A DNA stretch of 64,000 nt from Dorea_A amylophila (GTDB taxonomy: Bacteria; Bacillota; Clostridia; Lachnospirales; Lachnospiraceae), in NCBI RefSeq assembly GCF_025567265.1, contig NZ_JAOQJW010000007.1, positions 92,955-156,954 on the forward strand, in the 5' to 3' direction. Of this stretch, positions 60,137 to 64,000 are shown piece after piece (within the stretch, counting starts at the first letter, position 1; each line of letters begins with the position of its first letter). Made by a program: the position numbers and the translations under genes. The notes under the pieces are model-generated. The model searched no databases. It worked only from the letters and a program-made list of their open reading frames with translations, and was not told the DNA's origin.

Positions 60137-61146
60137 ATATATATTTCTTCTGTTTTCTTTGTATCTCCGATTGCACGGAAGCCATATTTTTCATAAAAGG
60201 CTTTTGCATCTTTTGTATGCAGCATTCCATACAGGTGCCCATTCTCTTTCATGATCCGATCCATCAAAATGGTTCCGAATCCCTGACTGCGGTACTTTTC
60301 TTCTATAACGAAATCCATCAGATAAAACGTCGTGACGCCGTCTGTCAGAACCCTTGCAAATCCAATCTGTCTGTCTTTTCCGGCCATACTGCTTTCCTTG
60401 ATTCTGCCTTCACCGGTGCCGGCTTTCAGAAACAGACCATATGGACAAGAATTCTCCATACTTTTCCGGATCATCTCTTCCGTTCTGTCTTCTGCCCATT
60501 CTGTACTCCGTAAGAGATCTGTCACTTCCGACAGATGCATATTCTCTATATCTTTTCTGATATAGTAAGACGATTCTCTGTCTTCTCCTTCTGCGGTGAT
60601 CTTATCTTCCGATATCTGCCGGATCACTTCACGCAGCTTCGTAAGATATGGATCTGCCATACATTCTTTTTCCCCGTAAGTCATCTGAAGATCATATTCC
60701 AGTGGAAGCCAGGTTGCAATATCCGCCTCGTTATGCTGGATCAAAGTCTCCATCTTATCCAGGGCATGCACGATCTTCGCTTCCATTGTCTCTTCTCTTT
60801 CCAGTTCCCCGAACAATTCATCCAACTCCTGCCGCTCTTTTCCCGGAAGCATTGCGGTCAGCAGTGTGAGCGCATCTCCTTCTGTTTCCCGGTCGTCATC
60901 CGTCTTCACAAATGCCGGAATATCACCGGTTAGCGCTTCCCCCAGATCATGGAACAGGCACATCTTCATCACCTTATCCATGTCACAATCCGGAAATTCT
61001 TCTTTTACCAGCCACGCAAATACACATAGACGATACGTGTGTTCTGCCACGCTTTCCCGCCTGTGATCTGTCATTCTGGAATGGCGCATATTACATTTCA
61101 GGTGTTCTGCCACACCCATAAAGTCTAATAATGTTTCTGGTCTCAT
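60118..61146 (-). CDS. HD-domain nucleotidase fused to a GNAT acetyltransferase
   Basis: A 342-residue two-domain protein. Residues 1-190 are a YfbR-like HD phosphohydrolase (H36 in SVAEHTYRL, H66-D67 in LFHDLGEALTGD, D129 in HALDKMETL), which removes phosphate from deoxynucleoside 5'-monophosphates in related proteins. Residues about 195-342 are a GNAT domain with the acetyl-CoA loop YRSQGFGTIL and FYEKYGFRAIG. The fusion joins two activities not obviously linked. It starts 7 nt after the patatin gene stop. Confidence 0.87.
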   Translation of the reverse strand: MRPETLLDFMGVAEHLKCNMRHSRMTDHRRESVAEHTYRLCVFAWLVKEEFPDCDMDKVMKMCLFHDLGEALTGDIPAFVKTDDDRETEGDALTLLTAMLPGKERQELDELFGELEREETMEAKIVHALDKMETLIQHNEADIATWLPLEYDLQMTYGEKECMADPYLTKLREVIRQISEDKITAEGEDRESSYYIRKDIENMHLSEVTDLLRSTEWAEDRTEEMIRKSMENSCPYGLFLKAGTGEGRIKESSMAGKDRQIGFARVLTDGVTTFYLMDFVIEEKYRSQGFGTILMDRIMKENGHLYGMLHTKDAKAFYEKYGFRAIGDTKKTEEIYMEKPCS

Positions 61147-61153
61147 TCTTCCT

Positions 61154-62011
61154 CTACTCGTTCAGATATTCCAACAGGCCCTGATATTCTTTTTTCATTA
61201 ATCTGTTTCCATGCATATAGAAATGCTGCAGCTTATCGTAATCCTTCTCCATACGTGATACGGTCGGGATCAGTGGACGGATCACAAAAATCTTCCCTTC
61301 TTCTTCCAGCTTTTCGATCAGCTTCATCTGCCTGTTATATACCGCATTTCTTGTCATGATCGCACGTACCAGATTCGGATATTTTTTATAGGCTCTTTTA
61401 TAAAGCTGTTCTGTTGCTTTTAGCGCTCTCTTCTTGCGGTAGCCCGGATTTCTCGTCAGCACTACAACGATCTTGTCATTCCCTTTTTCCAATGCATACT
61501 CGATCGGAATGGAGTCTGCAAGTCCCCCGTCCATATACGGAATTCCGTCTACATTTGCAATCGGTGCTGCAAGCGGCATACTGCTTGATGCACGGCAGAT
61601 CTTCATCAGACGTTCCGGATCCTTATCTTCTGACAGATACTCTGCAGCTCCTGTGATGCAATTCGTAACAACCAGTTCGCATTCCATCTCGGATGCAAAA
61701 TACGTCTCGAAATCAAATGGATAGATTTCATTCGGAAATTTATCAAACAACATATCCATATCCATCAGTGCTTTTTCTTTCAATGTCTTCTTCAATCCGT
61801 ATACATAATCATATTCTTTCTCACGGTGAATCACGCATTCCCTGCTCCGTCCAGCCTGTTTTGATACATAATCAACTGCATTGCAGGCACCTGCAGATAC
61901 ACCGATCACATTGGACATATAAAGTTCTTTTCCCATCAGATAATCAAGGACTCCCGATGTAAATACTCCGCGGTTGGCTCCGCCTTCCAATACTAATGTT
62001 GCTTTTATCAT
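61154..62011 (-). CDS. Patatin-like phospholipase
   Basis: About 285 residues with the patatin catalytic set: oxyanion loop GGANRGVFTSG, nucleophile S39 in GVSAG and D161 in YMDGGLADS. It belongs to the bacterial YjjU-like branch (C-terminal MRRxYKKYPNLVRAI-type region). The ATG at 62011 has GAGAGG at 9 nt; upstream starts lack spacing. It probably acts on lipid acyl esters in the cytosol. Confidence 0.9.
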   Translation of the reverse strand: MIKATLVLEGGANRGVFTSGVLDYLMGKELYMSNVIGVSAGACNAVDYVSKQAGRSRECVIHREKEYDYVYGLKKTLKEKALMDMDMLFDKFPNEIYPFDFETYFASEMECELVVTNCITGAAEYLSEDKDPERLMKICRASSSMPLAAPIANVDGIPYMDGGLADSIPIEYALEKGNDKIVVVLTRNPGYRKKRALKATEQLYKRAYKKYPNLVRAIMTRNAVYNRQMKLIEKLEEEGKIFVIRPLIPTVSRMEKDYDKLQHFYMHGNRLMKKEYQGLLEYLNE

Positions 62012-62095
62012 AAACTTCATACCTCTCTTTTGCTTTCTATTCTTCGTAGTTACCATTATATACCCTTTTTCATAGAAGGAAAAGAGGAACTTCCC

Positions 62096-62124
62096 TTGCT
62101 ATTTTCCCATATATTTGATACTAT
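62096..62124 (+). promoter_or_regulatory. Promoter of the ABC-F gene
   Basis: TTGCTA (62096-62101), 17-nt spacer ending TGA, TACTAT (62119-62124), an extended -10 promoter with a leader of about 70 nt. Confidence 0.65.
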
Positions 62125-62201
62125 ATGCTAGTCGGCGTCTGCAAATCCGGACGCAGTCACTATCAACAGAGATTCAAACGACAAGGAGAATATAAACCAA
62201 T

Positions 62202-63833
62202 ATGATTAGTACAAGTAATGTAACATTACGGGTTGGTAAAAAAGCCCTGTTCGAAGATGTTAATATTAAATTTACAGAAGGAAACTGTTACGGTCTGATC
62301 GGAGCAAACGGTGCAGGTAAATCTACATTTTTAAAAATCCTGTCCGGACAGCTTGAACCAACGAACGGTGAAGTTATCATCACACCAGGTGAGCGTCTTT
62401 CTTTCCTGCAGCAGGATCATTTCAAATATGATGAATATCCGGTACTGGATACTGTTATGATGGGAAATGCAAGACTCTATGAGATCATGAAAGAAAAAGA
62501 AGCCATCTATGCAAAAGAGGATTTCACCGATGAAGATGGTATGAAAGCCAGCGAACTGGAAGGCGAATTCGCAGCCATGAACGGATGGGAAGCAGAATCC
62601 GATGCCGCAACTTTGTTAAATGGTCTCGGCATTCCGGTTGAGATGCATTATGAGATGATGAAGAACTTAAATGGTCCGGAAAAGGTAAAAGTCCTGCTTG
62701 CACAGGCACTGTTCGGTAATCCTGATATCCTGCTCCTCGACGAGCCTACCAACCACTTAGACCTTGATGCGATCGCATGGCTCGAGGAATTCCTGATCAA
62801 CTTTGACAATACTGTCATCGTTGTATCCCATGACCGTTACTTCCTGAACAAGGTCTGCACACAGATCGCAGATATCGATTATGGCAAGATCAAACTCTAT
62901 GCCGGTAACTATGACTTCTGGTATGAATCCAGCCAGCTTCTGATCCGTCAGATGAAAGAAGCCAATAAGAAAAAGGAAGAAAAGATCAAAGAGTTGCAGG
63001 AATTCATCTCTCGTTTCAGTGCCAATGCTTCAAAATCCAAGCAGGCTACTTCCAGAAAACGTGCACTGGAAAAGATCCAGCTTGATGACATCCAGCCATC
63101 CAGCCGTAAATATCCTTACATCGACTTCCGTCCAAACCGCGAGATCGGTAATGAAGTCCTTACGGTAGAGGGATTAAGCAAAACAATCGACGGCGAAAAA
63201 GTTCTGGATAACATTTCCTTTACTCTGAACCACGATGACAAGGTTGCATTTGTCGGAAGCAATGAGCTCGCAAAGACAACACTCTTCCAGATTCTTGCCG
63301 GAGAGCTGGAACCGGATGAGGGTACTTATAAATGGGGAATCACAACAACCCAGGCCTACTTCCCACTTGACAGCGGAAGTGAATTTGACAATGATTACAG
63401 CATCGTAGACTGGCTGACCCAGTATTCCGAAGAAAAGGATGCCACTTATGTACGTGGATTCCTCGGTCGTATGCTGTTCTCCGGTGATGACGGTGTGAAG
63501 AAGGTGCGTGTTCTTTCCGGAGGTGAAAAGGTACGCTGTCTGTTATCCAAGATGATGATCAGTGGTGCAAATGTACTGATACTTGATGAGCCTACCAACC
63601 ACCTGGATATGGAAAGCATCACCGCGCTGAACAACGGAATGACAAAATTCCCTGGTGTACTTCTTTTCTCTTCCAGAGACCACCAGATTGTACAGACTAC
63701 TGCCAACCGTATCATGGAGATTGTTCCGGGCGGTAAACTGATCGATAAGATCACTACTTATGATGAATATCTTGAAAGTGATGAGATGGCTCGTAAGAGA
63801 CAGACTTATACTGTTCAGGAGGAAGATAATTAA
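62202..63833 (+). CDS. ABC-F family ATPase (YbiT/YkpA class)
   Basis: A 543-residue soluble protein with two ABC domains and no membrane segment. Domain 1: Walker A GANGAGKST (35-43), Walker B ILLLDEPTNHLD. Domain 2: atypical Walker A VGSNELAKTTL, signature VLSGGEKVR, Walker B VLILDEPTNHLD. A charged inter-domain linker (about 240-300) reaches the ribosomal tRNA sites in this family. The first signature reads LNGPEKVK in place of LSGGEKVK, and the second H-loop has R (SSRDH); the degenerate second Walker A is normal for the YkpA branch. It is followed after 8 nt by a palindromic element. Confidence 0.93.
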   Translation: MISTSNVTLRVGKKALFEDVNIKFTEGNCYGLIGANGAGKSTFLKILSGQLEPTNGEVIITPGERLSFLQQDHFKYDEYPVLDTVMMGNARLYEIMKEKEAIYAKEDFTDEDGMKASELEGEFAAMNGWEAESDAATLLNGLGIPVEMHYEMMKNLNGPEKVKVLLAQALFGNPDILLLDEPTNHLDLDAIAWLEEFLINFDNTVIVVSHDRYFLNKVCTQIADIDYGKIKLYAGNYDFWYESSQLLIRQMKEANKKKEEKIKELQEFISRFSANASKSKQATSRKRALEKIQLDDIQPSSRKYPYIDFRPNREIGNEVLTVEGLSKTIDGEKVLDNISFTLNHDDKVAFVGSNELAKTTLFQILAGELEPDEGTYKWGITTTQAYFPLDSGSEFDNDYSIVDWLTQYSEEKDATYVRGFLGRMLFSGDDGVKKVRVLSGGEKVRCLLSKMMISGANVLILDEPTNHLDMESITALNNGMTKFPGVLLFSSRDHQIVQTTANRIMEIVPGGKLIDKITTYDEYLESDEMARKRQTYTVQEEDN

Positions 63834-63841
63834 ATTGATTT

Positions 63842-64000
63842 GGAATTTAATTTATGAACGGGGAAGCGGCCTCTCAGTCCATGAAGGAAACAATAGATAA
63901 GGCTTCTTGTTCAGGTTCCATACCATAAGAAACACTAAGAGAGTCAGAATCACCTAAAAGCAAAGGAACTACGCTCAAACTCGGCGTTCGCCTCAAACAC
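63842..64000 (+). ncRNA. Long rod-like palindromic element, copy 3 (5' half, cut by the window edge)
   Basis: Starts 8 nt after the ABC-F stop with GGAATTTAATTTATGAAC (S0), then GGCCTCTC, a new S1 arm (63880-63909), linker TTCAGGTTCCA (63910-63920), an S2 arm (63921-63954), linker TAAAAGC (63955-63961), S3 arm AAAGGAAC (63962-63969) and the apex CTCGGC-GTTC-GCCTCAAACAC. The last 47 bases are identical to copy 1. The pairing half is outside the window. Confidence 0.75.

Noticed and set aside
1..64000. CRISPR arrays, rRNA operons, prophage or transposase genes
   Set aside because: None seen on either strand; repeats found are palindromic units or in-gene duplications.

Overview
The window looks like chromosome of a low-to-mid GC, spore-lineage Clostridia, most likely a gut Lachnospiraceae (Dorea/Coprococcus/Mediterraneibacter-like). 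Signs are the ylxM-ffh-rpsP-khpA-rimM-trmD-rplS-lepB-rbgA-lepB-rnhB-yraN order, the monoderm-type cps and pel loci, a GH94 cellobiose phosphorylase and strong AGGAGG ribosome binding sites. Species is an inference from gene content only. No phage, transposase, rRNA or CRISPR was seen; the mobile or repeat content consists of palindromic elements.

Layout. 1-4922 (minus): head of a capsule/exopolysaccharide operon (cpsB phosphatase, cpsC, cpsD kinase, Ig-like protein, LCP ligase, priming sugar transferase running off the left edge) with an operator-like palindrome and a C9 tract at its promoter. 5308-11154 (minus): a beta-hydroxyacid dehydrogenase, a left-handed beta-helix protein, topB and ppk. 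11540-14832 (minus): asd, argH, queH. 14976-16629 (plus): a two-gene ABC importer. 16671-27835 (minus): a Pel polysaccharide operon (pelD-pelE-pelA-pelF-pelG) translationally coupled to cotH, a VTC-type polyphosphate polymerase and a DUF4956 membrane protein, flanked by decayed GGDEF and receiver-domain fragments. 28081-29710: prepilin peptidase and a secreted ComEC-like hydrolase. 29862: tRNA-Thr(CGT). 30000-37035: cellobiose import and phosphorolysis with a divergent LacI regulator. 37140-46546: mscS, pgeF, then the conserved ribosome/secretion cluster. 46728-48655: DnaJ protein, a Cys-rich repeat protein and two unknowns. 48674-49994: thioesterase and a TruA-like protein with an altered catalytic position. 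50602-52525: DeoR regulator and a Mn-type CDF exporter. 52718-60098: four-carbon acid-sugar (threonate/erythronate) catabolism with a GntR-FCD regulator. 60118-63833: HD-GNAT fusion, patatin, ABC-F ATPase.

The most unusual item is a family of roughly 280-nt rod-like palindromes (50003-50291 plus sense, 50333-50609 minus sense, 63842 to the right edge plus sense). The three copies have largely different stem sequences that still pair, while the short unpaired linkers and the apical loop are conserved. Each lies directly after a stop codon, in the sense of the preceding gene. This is the pattern expected of a structured RNA or a structure-recognised mobile element, and I do not recognise it as a named family. 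The second candidate system is the Pel-CotH-VTC-DUF4956 operon, which would join a c-di-GMP-controlled polysaccharide to a phosphorylating kinase and a polyphosphate polymerase.
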